Shown one piece after another: positions 1 through 9,161 of a DNA stretch of 64,000 nt. The DNA is from UBA1724 sp963621575 (lineage in GTDB: Bacteria > Verrucomicrobiota > Lentisphaeria > Oligosphaerales > Oligosphaeraceae): contig CAVFEH010000005.1 in assembly GCA_963621575.1 (NCBI GenBank), positions 33,284-97,283 of the forward strand, read 5' to 3'. Below the pieces are notes generated by a model. That model saw nothing but the letters and a program-made list of their open reading frames with translations. It had not been told where the DNA came from and did no database searches. Position 1 is the stretch's first letter, and each line of letters starts with the position of its first letter. Position numbers and translations under genes: made by a program.

Positions 1-1287
1 CCAGGATTGTCCGGCCTCCAGCTCCTGCGTGAAGTTCCGGAAGCCCCATCCGGCGGCGCAGCCGCAGAAGACGAGGAAGCAGACGGCTCCCAGGGGCAGC
101 AGGTTCTGGCTGACGATGAAGTCCTCCAGGTCCAGGACGCCGGTGCCTTCCCCCATGGGCTGGAAGCCCTTCCAGGGGCCGAAGCCCAGCACGCAGGGCA
201 TGGAGAGGAGGATGACGGCGACGGTGACCAGCAGCGCGGAGGCCTTTCGTCCCATCCACTTGGCGTCGATGGGGAAGGCCACCAGGTTTTCGAAGACCGC
301 GATGACGGTGGTGATGGCCGCCAGGAAGAGGAATGCAAAGAAGAGCGCTCCCCAGAACTGTCCGCCGGGGAGAGTCTGGAAGATTTCGGGCAGGGAGATG
401 AAGATGAGGCTGGGGCCGGCGGAGACATCGATGCCATTGCTGGCGCAGACGGGGAAGATGATGAGTCCGGCGCTGAGCGCCACGAAGGTGTCCAGGACGA
501 TGATGAAGAGGCATTCCTTTGCCATGGAGGTCTTCCAGCTCAGGTAGCTGCCGAAGATTTCCATGGAGCCGATGCCGATTGAGAGTGTGAAGAAGGCCTG
601 TCCCAGGGCGGCGAAGATGGTCTCAAGGGGCTTCTGGGCGAAGTTGGTCCAGTTTGGCAGCAGGTAGAACTTCAGTCCCTCGGCAGCATTGGGCAGGGTC
701 ATGGCGTATCCGGCCAGCACCATGATCAGGAGGAAGAGTGCCAGCATCAGGACCTTCACCACATTCTCCACACCTTTCTCCACGCCCATGGCGCAGACGA
801 CACCGCCGATGAGGCAGGTGAGGATCATGCCCAGTGAGGAGATTCCGGGATTGCTGGCCAAATTGCCGAAGACCTCGCCGAAATTCTGTCCGGCGGCGGC
901 GCCCGCGCCGTGGAAGGAGCCGCAGACATATCCCTTTGTGTAGAGCAGCAACCATCCGGTGATGGTGGTGTAATACATCATCAGGATCAGGCATCCGGTC
1001 AGGAGGATGGCGCCCAGGATCGCCCAGGCGCGCTTGTGGCTGCCGGCCAGCTTGTGGAAGCCGTGGACGATGTTGGATTGGCTGCCGCGCCCCACGGTCA
1101 TCTCGGTCATGAGGACGGGGAATGCCATGATGGCCAGGAAGAGGAGGTAGAGCAGCACGAAGATGGCGCCGCCGTACTTGCCGACGATGAAGGGGAAGCG
1201 CCAGATGTTTCCCAGGCCGATTGCGCAGCCTGCGGAGACCAGGATGAAGCCTAGCCGGGATGCGAGGGATTCTCGTTGCGTGGTCAT
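1..1287 (-). CDS. NSS-family sodium-dependent transporter (partial, C-terminus off the left edge)
   Basis: Inner-membrane secondary transporter of the neurotransmitter:sodium symporter family, expected to import an amino acid or similar amine with Na+. Reading in from an ATG at 1287, 429 residues are visible with no stop before the window edge. The N-terminus has the family hallmark GLGNIWRFPFIVGKYGG (about residues 23-39), the TM1 region that forms the Na+ and substrate site. Further hydrophobic helices follow, with motifs such as AFFTLSIGIGSMEIFGSY. About 60 bp separate it from the upstream DUF4838 gene on the same strand, so co-transcription is possible. Substrate cannot be read from the sequence. 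Confidence 0.93.
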   Translation of the reverse strand, partial: MTTQRESLASRLGFILVSAGCAIGLGNIWRFPFIVGKYGGAIFVLLYLLFLAIMAFPVLMTEMTVGRGSQSNIVHGFHKLAGSHKRAWAILGAILLTGCLILMMYYTTITGWLLLYTKGYVCGSFHGAGAAAGQNFGEVFGNLASNPGISSLGMILTCLIGGVVCAMGVEKGVENVVKVLMLALFLLIMVLAGYAMTLPNAAEGLKFYLLPNWTNFAQKPLETIFAALGQAFFTLSIGIGSMEIFGSYLSWKTSMAKECLFIIVLDTFVALSAGLIIFPVCASNGIDVSAGPSLIFISLPEIFQTLPGGQFWGALFFAFLFLAAITTVIAVFENLVAFPIDAKWMGRKASALLVTVAVILLSMPCVLGFGPWKGFQPMGEGTGVLDLEDFIVSQNLLPLGAVCFLVFCGCAAGWGFRNFTQELEAGQSW

Positions 1288-1348
1288 GTTTTGTTGGGGT
1301 TCTTGTGTTCTGGGTTCTGTTCGGATGCGGGGAAAAAAGTCTGTCCGG

Positions 1349-3688
1349 CTACTCCACCAGGAGCTTTGCAAATGCGGCGGGCACGCGGTATTGGTTTGTC
1401 TGGGTGGGGAAGAGGCCGATGAGCTGGCTCTTCCCCTCCTCGGTGCGGTTCCGGAAGAAGTTGCCCTTCATGTCCAGGCCGGAGGCGTCTTGGGCGCCCA
1501 GCATTTTCCAGGGGAGGCAGAGGGTGGCAGTCCAGAAGCCGGATTCCAATTGGCTGGAGAAGGCGTAGTCCGGATTCCAGGAACGGTCTTCGGCACGGTC
1601 CCGGGGATCGCCCCAGCGGGCGTCGTAGCGGCTGTTTCGGGCCCCCAGGATGAAGTGGAGGCCATTCTGTCCGTCGGGGGGGCAGAGCAAGACCTCGATG
1701 GAGTCGTCTTTCCAGAGGGATCCATCGTCCCTCGGACGCTCCTGCGCGTGGACGCCGCGCGCGGGGTCTTCCTGGCAGTAGAAGTGCAGGAGGAGTCCCT
1801 CGGGGGCGGCGGCGATCTGCACGAGGCTCCTCTGGGGAGCCGGGGAACCATCGGATTGCGTCATTTCATGGGCGGGGATGCCGGGGAACAAGCCGTCTTT
1901 TTGCCCGGTTGGAACCGCGGGGATTCGGGGGACGGGGAGTTCCGCGGATTCGGGGATCTTCAGGAGCGCCTCCGCGCCCAGCAGGAACTCCGAGAGCACG
2001 CCCTCCAGACGGGCGCGGTATACACTGCCCTCGGGGACAAGGCCAACGGCGCGCTGGAGCAGGGCCACAAGGGATTTTGCGTCGGCGGGCGTGTAGACAT
2101 CGAAGGGGTGCTGGAAGGGGCGCTCCATGGTGAGCTTCTCCACCCGGGTCCAGAACTCCTTCATGGGGTCGCCTGCGGGGCCGTAGAAGCGCAGGTAGTA
2201 GTCGTCCAGCAGGGCGTCCAGGTCGCACTCCGGCTCCCAGAGGAGCTTTGCGATGAGGTATGCGGTCAGGTGGTTGAGCCAGGGGTAGTGGAAGTCGTAT
2301 TTCCAGCCCCGCTGGGCGCCCTCGGAGGCGTCGAAGGACTCGGATTCCACGAATTCTCCTTTCACGTTGCCCAGGGCGTGGTTCGCGCGGATGTCCCCGG
2401 CCAGGAGGTGCGGGTAGAAGCGTGGATAATGCCGCCAGGGCTTCCAGTAGTTCAGGTGGGGGTAGGTCCACAAGTAGATGGCGTCCACCAGCCTGGACCA
2501 GGACTCTATGGCATTGCGGATCTGCGCCTTCCCCCCGGGGGTGCGCTCATTCTGGCGCTGGTAGCAGATCATGACGGCCAGGTTGTCGGGGATCTCTGTC
2601 AGGCAGTCGGGCACCTCCTGGTAGTTGGAGTAGGCGAAGCAGCCGACCTTCTTGTCGGGGAACTCCGTCTTGGCGGCCTTCGCCACCTTCGCCGCAAAGC
2701 CCCACACGTAGTTGGAGAAGAGGCCCTTTTCGCCGAGCTGCGGGGAGACCTGCGCCTGGCACTCGGGGCATTCGCAGATGCGGGTCATGCAGTCATTGGG
2801 GCAGATGGGGAAGATGGTCAGCTGCGGATTCTTCTGGAAGAACGCCCGCATCTCCTCAATCCAGATCTCCACGGCCTTGGGCTGGGAGAGGCAGAGATTC
2901 CCGCCGGAGAGCACGGAGAGGTTCGAGGTGTCCCGCTTGCCGTCGATGAGGGCGAAGTACTCCGGGTGGCTGTCGGCGTATTTGAGCATGATGCCGAAGG
3001 CGTGTCCGATATTGACGGGTGCCGGTGCGCCGTAGCCGATGCGCCGGTACCACAGGGCGTCCTGCGGGTAGAACTTGAAGTCGGCGAGCCATGCGTAGCG
3101 ATATTCGAAGGCCGGCGCCTTCGTGCCTTCGCGGGGGGACAGCGCAATCTCTTCAAGCGAGGGGACTTCCGTGCCCTCTTCCCCTGGCATGAACCACCGG
3201 AAGCCAAGAGACTCCAGGAACTGGTGGACGCCATTCCAGGTGCCCATGTCGCCAAAGGCGCAGAGCCGGAGCTCGCCATTCCAGGCCTCATGGCTGCGCA
3301 GGGGGTGGGACCCCATGGAGAGGTCGCCGCCCGCATAGTCCCGTCCCGCAATGCGGACGCCGTCCGCCCCCTGGCGGATCCAGTAGCCGTCGTGGGGCAG
3401 TGCGGAGGGCTCCGGCGCACTGGGGAGGCCCGCCCGGGCTGCGTCTCCCAGGCGGATCGCCAGGGCGTTGGCGGGGACGCTTGTGGCGTCGGTGATGCGC
3501 CAGGTTTCGCCGGTGGCGCGCTCCAGCCATTGGGAGAGCGCCTCCGCCGCCTGGCGCACGGGTTCCGGCGCGTCAGCGCACACCAGGATGGGCGGCGCGG
3601 GGGAGCCCTTCCTCCATAGGAGGACATCCTGTGCGGCGAGGCTTCCCAGAATCAAAAATGCGAAGAGGAGGAGTGCGTTTTTTTTCAT
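1349..3688 (-). CDS. Secreted DUF4838 protein with C-terminal CBM9-like domain
   Basis: A 779-residue exported protein. The start is placed at the ATG at 3688 because it begins a clean signal peptide (MKKNALLLFAFLILGSLAAQ); longer in-frame starts would bury it. The body matches the DUF4838 type, related in fold to alpha-glucuronidase-like glycoside hydrolases: an N-terminal GH-associated domain, then a catalytic-barrel-like region with a Cys-rich segment (CPNDCMTRICECPEC) and the motif LLWEPECDLDALLDDYYLRFYG cut here to LLWEPECDLDALLDDYY. The last ~200 residues resemble a CBM9/DOMON sugar-binding module (WKDDSIEVLLCPP). Likely role: periplasmic or surface glycan processing. No substrate is proven. 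A second protein of the family lies at 30719-33511. Confidence 0.8.
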   Translation of the reverse strand: MKKNALLLFAFLILGSLAAQDVLLWRKGSPAPPILVCADAPEPVRQAAEALSQWLERATGETWRITDATSVPANALAIRLGDAARAGLPSAPEPSALPHDGYWIRQGADGVRIAGRDYAGGDLSMGSHPLRSHEAWNGELRLCAFGDMGTWNGVHQFLESLGFRWFMPGEEGTEVPSLEEIALSPREGTKAPAFEYRYAWLADFKFYPQDALWYRRIGYGAPAPVNIGHAFGIMLKYADSHPEYFALIDGKRDTSNLSVLSGGNLCLSQPKAVEIWIEEMRAFFQKNPQLTIFPICPNDCMTRICECPECQAQVSPQLGEKGLFSNYVWGFAAKVAKAAKTEFPDKKVGCFAYSNYQEVPDCLTEIPDNLAVMICYQRQNERTPGGKAQIRNAIESWSRLVDAIYLWTYPHLNYWKPWRHYPRFYPHLLAGDIRANHALGNVKGEFVESESFDASEGAQRGWKYDFHYPWLNHLTAYLIAKLLWEPECDLDALLDDYYLRFYGPAGDPMKEFWTRVEKLTMERPFQHPFDVYTPADAKSLVALLQRAVGLVPEGSVYRARLEGVLSEFLLGAEALLKIPESAELPVPRIPAVPTGQKDGLFPGIPAHEMTQSDGSPAPQRSLVQIAAAPEGLLLHFYCQEDPARGVHAQERPRDDGSLWKDDSIEVLLCPPDGQNGLHFILGARNSRYDARWGDPRDRAEDRSWNPDYAFSSQLESGFWTATLCLPWKMLGAQDASGLDMKGNFFRNRTEEGKSQLIGLFPTQTNQYRVPAAFAKLLVE

Positions 3689-3766
3689 GGGTAGGGGGAG
3701 CCTAGGGACCGATGCGCTTGCCAGGGGATGCTCCGGTGCCTTTGCCGCCGGGGAGGGCAAGGGGCT

Positions 3767-5800
3767 TTATGGCAGGGAAAGGGGGTGGTGGCAGCGGCAG
3801 CGGTGGGCTGGGGAGAGGTTGGCCCATTCAGGAGCGGTGGTGGCGCATTCCGGGGCGGCGCAGGGGCAGCGCGGATGGAAGGGGCAGCCCGCAGGGGGAT
3901 TCACGGGGGAGGGCACTTCGCCGCCGAGGGGCGGTGGCGGTGGCGTGGGGCGCAGTCCGCCGGCGGGATCCGCCTCCAGGCGCGGCGCGGCGGAGAGCAG
4001 TGCCTTCGTGTAGGGATGGGCGGGTGCGCGGAAGAGCTCCCCGGCGGGGGCCTCCTCCACGATGCGCCCCAGGTACATTACCGCAACGCGGTCCGCCAGG
4101 TAGCTCACGACGCTCAGGTCGTGGGTGATGAAGAGATAGGCCACGCCCAGCTCTTCCTGGAGGCGCTTCAGCAGATTCAGGATCTGCGCCTGCACGGAGA
4201 CATCCAGGGCGCTGGTGCACTCGTCGCAGAGGATCAGCCGGGGCTCGGCGGCCAGCGCGCGGGCCAGTCCGATGCGCTGGCGTTGCCCGCCGGAAAATTG
4301 GTGCGGGTAGCGGAGGCGGTCCTCCGGGGAGAGCCCCACCTTCTCCAGGAGCGCCTCCACACGGTGTCGGCGAGTCTCCCGGTCGTCATCTCCGTGCTTC
4401 AGGTCCAGTGCCTCGCCGAGGGATTCCTGGATCATGAGACGGGGATCCAGGGAGGAGAAAGGATCCTGGAAGATCATCTGCACGCTTTGGCGCAGCCGCG
4501 GGAGCTCCCGCTCCCTTGCGTGTGCCACGGGGAATTCGCCATCCAGAAGGATCTCGCCGCCCGTGGGCTCCAGAAGCCGCACGACAGCCTTTCCCAGGGT
4601 GCTTTTGCCACAGCCGGACTCGCCTACCAGCGCCAGGGTCTCGCCGCACGACAGCGAGAGATCCACGCCATCCACGGCCTTCAGCCACCGGCGGTTCCTG
4701 GGGAGAAGGCTCTTCGTTGCAGGGAACCAGACCCGTAGCTCCGAAATCCGCAGGAGCTCCTTCGGAGAAGGAGCCACGGGAACCACGGCGATTCCGCCGA
4801 CGGGTTTTGTGGCCTCGGGTAGGGGGAGTTCCCAGCGGGGGCACCGGCACCCGTGGGAGGGCGTGAGGGTCTGCCAGGCGGGGGCGCCTTGGCGGCATTC
4901 GCCATTGGCCAGGGGACACCGTGGCGCAAAGCGGCAACCGGCGGCCGCGCCGCCATGGGCGCGGGAGACCGCCCCGGGAATGGTCTCCAGGGGAATGCCA
5001 CGGCGCTCCTTTCGGGGCAGGGACTGCAGGAGCATCCGGGTGTAGGGATGTCCGGGGGTGCGGAAGAGCTCCCGGGCGGAGGCCTCCTCCACGACTTGGC
5101 CGGCATACATGACCACGCAGCGCTGCGCGCCCTGCGCCGCCAAGGCCAGGTTGTGGGTGATCAGCAGCACCGCGGAGTCGTGTTTCTTCTGGAGCCGCAG
5201 CAACAGCGCCACGATCTGAGCCTGCACAGTCACGTCCAGTGCGGTGGTGGGTTCGTCGGCGATGAGGACATCCGGTTCGCCCGCCAGCGCCATGGCCAGC
5301 ACCACGCGCTGCCGCAGTCCGCCGGAGAGCTGGTGCGGATAAGCCGCCAGACGGCTCTCCGCTTCCGGAATCTCCACCTCCTGCAAGAGCTCCACACAGC
5401 GGGCGCGACGGCGCTCTTTTGTCATCTTGAAGTGGGTCTGGAGCACCTCTTCCAGCTGACGGCCGATGGTCAGCACCGGATTCAGGGCCGTCATGGGCTC
5501 CTGGAAGACCATCGCCAGGCGGCGTCCCCGGAGTCCCTGGAGTTCCTCCTGGGCCAAGGCATACAGGTCTTTGCCGTCGTACCAGGCGTGTCCGTGCGTG
5601 AGGCACGCGCCCGGCTTCGGCAGGAGCCCCAGCAGGGAGAGTGCGGTGAGGGTTTTGCCGGATCCGCTTTCCCCCAGCAACGCCACCATCTCGCCACGGC
5701 GCAGCACGAGGGACGCGCCGTCCACGGCGGGCAAAAGGCCCTCTCCCTGGCGGAATCCGATCCCCAAATCCTCTATGATGACACGCGGCGCTTCCTGCAT
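3767..5800 (-). CDS. Double-domain ABC transporter ATPase (oligopeptide/glutathione importer type, DppD-DppF fused)
   Basis: Cytoplasmic ATPase of 677 residues that carries two complete ABC domains in one chain, as in GsiA. The first has Walker A GESGSGKT (about 43-50), signature LSGGLRQR and Walker B VLIADEPTTALD. The second has GESGCGKST (about 395), signature FSGGQRQR and LILCDECTSALD. Each domain ends in the oligopeptide-transporter C-terminal extension with clustered cysteines (CRFAPRCPLANGEC; CPFHPRCPCAAPEC). No permease or solute-binding gene adjoins it in this window, so its membrane partner must be encoded elsewhere. The second Walker B has DECT in place of the common DEPT. Confidence 0.93.
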   Translation of the reverse strand: MQEAPRVIIEDLGIGFRQGEGLLPAVDGASLVLRRGEMVALLGESGSGKTLTALSLLGLLPKPGACLTHGHAWYDGKDLYALAQEELQGLRGRRLAMVFQEPMTALNPVLTIGRQLEEVLQTHFKMTKERRRARCVELLQEVEIPEAESRLAAYPHQLSGGLRQRVVLAMALAGEPDVLIADEPTTALDVTVQAQIVALLLRLQKKHDSAVLLITHNLALAAQGAQRCVVMYAGQVVEEASARELFRTPGHPYTRMLLQSLPRKERRGIPLETIPGAVSRAHGGAAAGCRFAPRCPLANGECRQGAPAWQTLTPSHGCRCPRWELPLPEATKPVGGIAVVPVAPSPKELLRISELRVWFPATKSLLPRNRRWLKAVDGVDLSLSCGETLALVGESGCGKSTLGKAVVRLLEPTGGEILLDGEFPVAHARERELPRLRQSVQMIFQDPFSSLDPRLMIQESLGEALDLKHGDDDRETRRHRVEALLEKVGLSPEDRLRYPHQFSGGQRQRIGLARALAAEPRLILCDECTSALDVSVQAQILNLLKRLQEELGVAYLFITHDLSVVSYLADRVAVMYLGRIVEEAPAGELFRAPAHPYTKALLSAAPRLEADPAGGLRPTPPPPPLGGEVPSPVNPPAGCPFHPRCPCAAPECATTAPEWANLSPAHRCRCHHPLSLP

Positions 5801-5931
5801 GGCCGTGTAACATAATCCCCCACAATAGGCGCGTGCCTATGAGGAAAACCCGAAAAAAGGCTGGAAGAAGCAGGGGGCGCCGGGCATCCTTCCCCCTCGG
5901 TTTTTTTTCGAGGCACCCGCCGGAAATGCAG

Positions 5932-5968
5932 AAAGCCGCGTGTCTCTTGCATCGGGAACGCGGCTTTT
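5932..5968 (-). terminator. Hairpin terminator downstream of tRNA-Ser
   Basis: Ten-base inverted repeat AAAGCCGCGT/ACGCGGCTTT around a 16-nt loop. It lies just 3' of the minus-strand tRNA gene and ends in a short T-rich tail, as expected for tRNA transcript termination. Confidence 0.6.
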
Positions 5969-5982
5969 CGGGGAAAATGGGA

Positions 5983-6070
5983 TGGCGGAGAGGCAGGGAT
6001 TCGAACCCTGGTTACCTTTCGGTAAACAGCATTTCCAGTGCTGCTCAATCGACCACTCTGACACCTCTCC
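5983..6070 (-). tRNA. tRNA-Ser (anticodon GGA)
   Basis: The minus strand folds into a class II tRNA of 88 nt. It has a 7-bp acceptor stem GGAGAGG/CCTCTCC, an anticodon stem CAGCA/TGCTG around the loop CTGGAAA (anticodon GGA), a variable arm TTTACC/GGTAAC-like hairpin, and a T-arm with GGTTCGAATCC. The discriminator base is G and the CCA end is encoded. Confidence 0.97.
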
Positions 6071-6391
6071 GGTGAGAAAGCGCGGTTAAGATAACCACAC
6101 TTCGCCGGATTTCAATGGTGGAGGACGCTTTTTGGGGAAAAAGGCGCGTTGCGGATGTGCGGGGACGGTGTGGTTTCTTTTTGGGAGAGAGGGGATTTGG
6201 CGGCGTGGCCCAGGGCGCATTTCTTTCGTGAAAAAGCCCCCGCGCCTCTCCCCGGGAGGGAAACGGGCATTACAGTATCCACCGTTCTTCCCGTAGGGAA
6301 ACGGCGTGGGGAAATTCCCCGGCGCGCCATCCCGAAGGCCCCTTTCTCCGAGTCCTTTTGTCCGAAACCATCTACTTTGTCATTCTTCACT
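6071..6391. other. Intergenic region between divergent tRNA-Ser and pal
   Basis: About 320 bp without a supported gene. It must hold the tRNA promoter (a possible TATCTT -10 on the minus strand near 6090) and the pal promoter (a possible TACAGT near 6271). No ORF here has a ribosome binding site and family match. Confidence 0.5.
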
Positions 6392-7030
6392 ATGCGCATG
6401 AATCGCACTTTGAGTCTCCTGGCGGCAGCCGTCGCCTGCGCCCTCCTCGTCACCTCCTGCACCAAGAAGCCCAAGATCGACCTGACCGGCGTGGTGCGGA
6501 ACCCCAACGCCCTGGGCGCCAGCGGCGCCAAGGACGCGGGCTTCGGCGAGGACGGCTTCGTGCCCGCCGGCGCCGATGTGGCGGATCTGTATGAGTTCGG
6601 CGAGAACGGCGCCGCCATGGGCCCCTGGGAGGGAACCGACAAGCCCGCCGCCGGCGCCGCCGGCGCCTCCGATTTTGTGAAGAATGGGCAGCGCTGGGAC
6701 GGTGTGGTCTACTTCGGCTACGACCAGTCCGAGATCCAGGGCTCCGAGCGCGCCAAGCTGGACAGCCTGGCGCAGTTCATGGTCGAGAACCCCAAGCTGG
6801 GGGTGGTGATCGAGGGGCACACCGATGAGCGGGGCAGCGATGAATACAACCGCGCCCTGGGCGAGCGCCGTGCACTTTCCGTGCAGCAGTATCTTGGCCT
6901 TTTGGGCGTGGCCGATGGGCGGATGCAGACCCTCAGCTATGGCGAGGACCGCCCGGCCGTCCCCGGCGCCGCCGAGGAGAGCCAGCACAAGCTGAACCGC
7001 CGCGCGGAGTTCGTGATCGGCGATCTCTAG
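6392..7030 (+). CDS. pal: Peptidoglycan-associated lipoprotein (OmpA-like C-terminus)
   Basis: Outer-membrane lipoprotein that anchors the outer membrane to peptidoglycan, part of the Tol-Pal envelope system. The 212-residue chain starts at the ATG at 6392 (an alternative is 6398), giving a lipoprotein signal with lipobox LVTSC (Cys about residue 20). A Gly/Ala-rich linker is followed by the OmpA/Pal domain: VYFGYDQSEIQ, then IEGHTDERGSDEYN and LGERRA, which hold the Asp and Arg used to bind diaminopimelate. No tolA, tolB, tolQ or tolR genes are in this window. Confidence 0.9.
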   Translation: MRMNRTLSLLAAAVACALLVTSCTKKPKIDLTGVVRNPNALGASGAKDAGFGEDGFVPAGADVADLYEFGENGAAMGPWEGTDKPAAGAAGASDFVKNGQRWDGVVYFGYDQSEIQGSERAKLDSLAQFMVENPKLGVVIEGHTDERGSDEYNRALGERRALSVQQYLGLLGVADGRMQTLSYGEDRPAVPGAAEESQHKLNRRAEFVIGDL

Positions 7031-7058
7031 TCCCGGTTCTCCCCCTTGCTTTCCCGCT

Positions 7059-7121
7059 CTCCCGCGGAAACGCGGGAGGAGTGCTTCGCGCCCCTCTTCG
7101 GATCAACGACGGAGAGGGGCG
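7059..7121 (+). other. Paired hairpins in the pal-lipA intergenic region
   Basis: Two perfect hairpins lie back to back: CTCCCGCG-GAAA-CGCGGGAG (7059-7078, GNRA tetraloop) and CGCCCCTCT/AGAGGGGCG (7089-7121). Neither has a T-run, so they could form a factor-dependent terminator or part of the lipA leader. Confidence 0.5.
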
Positions 7122-7241
7122 GCTTCTTCCCGGAACAGGAGTGTTGCCGCGTGGTTGCTCCAGCCGGGAACGCCCCGGGAGGGGTGGAGGGGAAAAAGAT
7201 TTATTTTGCGAGTTTCTGATATTGCCGAGGAGTCGAACCCC

Positions 7242-8564
7242 GTGGAAAGCCCCGCCTGCGATGGAGTTATGGATGTCTGCGCCGCCGTGGTGTTCCGGGA
7301 GGGGCGGCTGCTTCTGGCCACGCGCCGTTCCGGCAGCAGGGGGGCCGGACGTTGGGAGTTCCCCGGCGGAAAGCGGGAGGCGGGCGAGACTCTGGAGGAG
7401 ACCATTCGCCGGGAGATGCGCGAGGAGCTGGCCTTCCCCGTGACCTCCGCAGTCCCCGTGGGATCCTTTCTGCACCCCGCTTCCGGGACCGCTCCCGCGA
7501 TCCGACTCCACTTCCTTCTTTGCCAGGCGCCCGCTGGCGCGGAGACCGTCCCCCAGGAAGGGCAGCAATGCCGCTGGCATGCCCCCGCGGAATGGGACGC
7601 GCTGGATTTGATGCCCACGGACCGGCGGTTCCTGGAGGAATATCGTGAGGAGCTGCGGGGACTCTCTCTGGAGACCCGGTTGCCCTACGACCCCGCCTCC
7701 GGACGCCTTCCCCTCTGGCTCAAGAGCCCCTTCCAGGGCGGCGAGGAACGCCGCGAAATGCGTCATCTCCTGCGGGAGGGCGGACTCCACACGGTCTGCG
7801 AGGGCGCAAAGTGCCCCAACCGCTGCCAGTGCTGGAGACAGCGCACCGCGACTTTCATGATCCTGGGCGATGTATGCACCCGCGCCTGCCGTTTCTGCTC
7901 CGTCAACCACGGTCGTCCCACGCCTGTGGATCCCGACGAGGCCGCCAAGGTGGCCAGGAGTGTCCAGGAGCTGGGGCTCCGATACGCCGTGGTCACCTGT
8001 GTGACGCGCGATGATTTGCCCGACGGCGGCGCCTCCGCCATGGCCGCGGTGATCCGCGCCATCCGCCAGGAGTCCCCTGGCACCCTGGTGGAGGTCCTCA
8101 CCAGCGATTACCACGGCAATTTCGCCGCCCTGGACAAGGTCCTTGCCGCCGCCCCTGCGGTCTTCGGACACAACCTGGAGACTGTGGAGCGCCTTTCCCC
8201 CGCTGTCCGCAGCGTGGCCACCTACCGTGGAAGCCTCGCCGTCCTGAAACACGCTTCCGGGCACGCCCCGGCGGGCACGGTGGTGAAGAGCGGCATGATG
8301 CTGGGGCTTGGCGAGAGTGACGAGGACATCCGGCAGGCCCTGCGGGATCTGCGGGAGGCCGGCGTCTCCCTCGTGACCCTGGGACAGTATCTCCAGCCCA
8401 CTTCCGCGCAGCTCCCCGTGGCGCGCTTCATCCCGCCCTCCGAATTCCTCCAGTGGCGGCGCTATGCCGAGGAGGAGCTGGGCTTTGCCCGCGCGGTCTG
8501 CGGCCCCCTGGTCCGGAGCTCCTATATGGCCGGGGATGCCTACCGCCGCATGACCGGGCGGTAA
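7242..8564 (+). CDS. lipA: NUDIX hydrolase - lipoyl synthase fusion protein
   Basis: One 440-residue chain joins two enzymes. Residues about 10-140 form a NUDIX domain with the box GKREAGE..REMREEL at 43-65; the usual Gly near the end of the box is Ala. Residues about 165-440 are lipoyl synthase, the radical-SAM enzyme that inserts two sulfurs into octanoyl-protein. It has the auxiliary-cluster motif CEGAKCPNRCQC (Cys 186, 191, 197), the SAM-cluster motif CTRACRFC (Cys 212, 216, 219) and the essential C-terminal RSSY (425-428). The GTG at 7242 is chosen because GAGGAG sits 9 nt upstream; the ATG at 7269 has no well-spaced site. No frame break or internal start separates the domains. NUDIX substrate is unknown; MutT-like nucleotide clean-up is one possibility. 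Confidence 0.93.
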   Translation: MESPACDGVMDVCAAVVFREGRLLLATRRSGSRGAGRWEFPGGKREAGETLEETIRREMREELAFPVTSAVPVGSFLHPASGTAPAIRLHFLLCQAPAGAETVPQEGQQCRWHAPAEWDALDLMPTDRRFLEEYREELRGLSLETRLPYDPASGRLPLWLKSPFQGGEERREMRHLLREGGLHTVCEGAKCPNRCQCWRQRTATFMILGDVCTRACRFCSVNHGRPTPVDPDEAAKVARSVQELGLRYAVVTCVTRDDLPDGGASAMAAVIRAIRQESPGTLVEVLTSDYHGNFAALDKVLAAAPAVFGHNLETVERLSPAVRSVATYRGSLAVLKHASGHAPAGTVVKSGMMLGLGESDEDIRQALRDLREAGVSLVTLGQYLQPTSAQLPVARFIPPSEFLQWRRYAEEELGFARAVCGPLVRSSYMAGDAYRRMTGR

Positions 8565-8633
8565 AAGGCACGCACTTCCTGAATTTCCATTCGTCTTTTC
8601 CCACTCACAGAACCTGTTACATCACCCACTGCA

Positions 8634-9161
8634 ATGAAGATTGTTCTCACCCAGGAGCAGATCCAGGCACGCATCCGTGAAATGGCCGATGAAATCAACC
8701 GCGCCTACGAGGGACAGCCCTACACCGTCATGGCGCTGCTCAACGGCGCATGCTACTTCGCCGTCGACCTGACCCGGCATTTGAAGGGCGATTTCATCCT
8801 GGACTCCGTCCTGGTCTCCAGCTACGTGGACGACAAGTCCACCGGCAAGATCACCATGCGCGGCACCCCCAAGCGCCCCGTGGCGGGAAGGCATGTGCTG
8901 CTGGTGGATGAAGTGCTTGACACCGCGCTGACGCTCTCCTCCATCCGCCGCCATTTCCAGGAGCAGGACGCCGTGGACGTGAAGACCTGCGTGCTCGTCC
9001 AGAAGAACCGCCCCCTCCATCCCCTGGCAAAGGACTTCACCGCCGAATGGGTCGGGTTTCAGTTGCCCGACCGCTTCCTCATCGGCTGCGGAATGGACTA
9101 CAACGAGCGTTTCCGGCAGCTGCCCTACATCGCCGAAATGGAGCCCTCCGACCTGAAATGA
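8634..9161 (+). CDS. hpt: Hypoxanthine phosphoribosyltransferase
   Basis: Purine salvage enzyme that converts hypoxanthine or guanine with PRPP into IMP or GMP. It is 175 residues, the normal family length, and has the PRPP-binding motif VLLVDEVLDTALTL (about 86-99) and a C-terminal DRFLIGCGMDYNERFRQLPYI typical of Hpt (shown as DRFLIGCGMDYNERF). Its stop overlaps the murD start by ATGA, so the two genes are translationally coupled. Guanine versus hypoxanthine preference is not determinable. Confidence 0.93.
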   Translation: MKIVLTQEQIQARIREMADEINRAYEGQPYTVMALLNGACYFAVDLTRHLKGDFILDSVLVSSYVDDKSTGKITMRGTPKRPVAGRHVLLVDEVLDTALTLSSIRRHFQEQDAVDVKTCVLVQKNRPLHPLAKDFTAEWVGFQLPDRFLIGCGMDYNERFRQLPYIAEMEPSDLK

